31,854 nt of DNA, taken from contig JAUVQZ010000005.1 of NCBI GenBank assembly GCA_030597865.1, forward strand, positions 1-31,854. The letters run 5' to 3'. The notes below the pieces were generated by a model, which saw only the letters and a list, made by a program, of their open reading frames with translations, made no database searches and was not told where the DNA came from. The DNA is from Pseudomonadota bacterium. GTDB taxonomy: Bacteria; Desulfobacterota; Desulfobulbia; Desulfobulbales; SURF-16. The position numbers and the translations under genes were made by a program. Shown here one piece after another: positions 31,792 through 31,854 of the stretch. Every line of letters starts with the position of its first letter. Position 1 is the stretch's first letter.

Positions 31792-31854
31792 TCAGGCTAT
31801 TTCTCCGCCTCCCAGCAACACCTCTCCGGCATAGAGGGCGGCAAACTGTCCCGG
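31792..31854 (-). CDS. mnmA: C-terminal end of tRNA 2-thiouridylase MnmA (cut by window edge)
   Basis: The last 20 codons of a minus-strand gene, reading PGQFAALYAGEVLLGGGEIA and a TGA at 31792. The pattern PGQ.A..Y.GEV.LGGG.I is the conserved C-terminus of MnmA, which makes 2-thiouridine at tRNA wobble position 34. The fragment is short, so the family call rests on this one motif. It converges on the GGDEF-EAL gene, with about 60 bases between the two stops. Confidence 0.7.
   Translation of the reverse strand, partial: PGQFAALYAGEVLLGGGEIA

Overview
The window looks like chromosomal DNA of a sulfur-cycling anaerobe of the Desulfobacterota, most likely near Desulfobulbales. The assignment is an inference. 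It rests on the split ATP synthase cluster with two b-type subunits, an eight-heme cytochrome c, a four-subunit NiFe hydrogenase of sulfhydrogenase layout, and the cinA-recA-alaS arrangement. Nearly all genes are ordinary housekeeping or accessory genes. I saw no tRNA or rRNA gene, CRISPR array, prophage or complete insertion sequence.

Layout. 1-4232 (minus strand): F-type ATP synthase genes in the order b', b, delta, alpha, gamma, beta (beta cut by the window edge). An AT-rich divergent region follows, then uspA and rmuC on the plus strand. 7086-12309 (minus): a DmeF-type cobalt/nickel exporter, a WYL-domain regulator, a periplasmic octaheme cytochrome c with a clear terminator, and a membrane diguanylate cyclase. 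12457-15700 (minus) is a low-quality stretch. It holds a zinc-ribbon pseudogene, a Sel1-repeat secreted protein, a frameshifted membrane protein, a small membrane protein and an ORF interrupted by an amber codon. 15928-20411 (minus): a hydBGDA operon for a cytoplasmic group 3b-like NiFe hydrogenase, followed 30 bp later by a stand-alone receiver-domain response regulator. 20859-29155 (plus): mtaB, a KamA-family radical SAM gene, cinA, recA and alaS. 29460-31732 (plus): a small conserved protein and a membrane GGDEF-EAL protein. The last 63 bases are the tail of a convergent mnmA-like gene.

How the genes work together. The electron-transfer genes suggest metabolism around H2/NAD(P)H exchange and periplasmic multiheme electron transfer, with ATP synthase conserving the energy. 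The hydrogenase operon encodes an NAD(P)H/FAD module (HydG), an FeS relay (HydB) and the NiFe core (HydD and HydA). Two c-di-GMP enzymes have sequence oddities: one lacks the inhibitory RxxD motif, and the other has Val at a normally acidic GGDEF position.

The points most worth a second look are: a hydrogenase large subunit that ends exactly at its last metal-ligand histidine; a triplicated AAGGATG heptamer that puts three start codons in three frames at hydD; a three-codon leader ORF before kamA; a perfect palindrome on the predicted recA promoter; and the cluster of decaying genes at 12.4-15.7 kb. I found no convincing evidence of a wholly new system.
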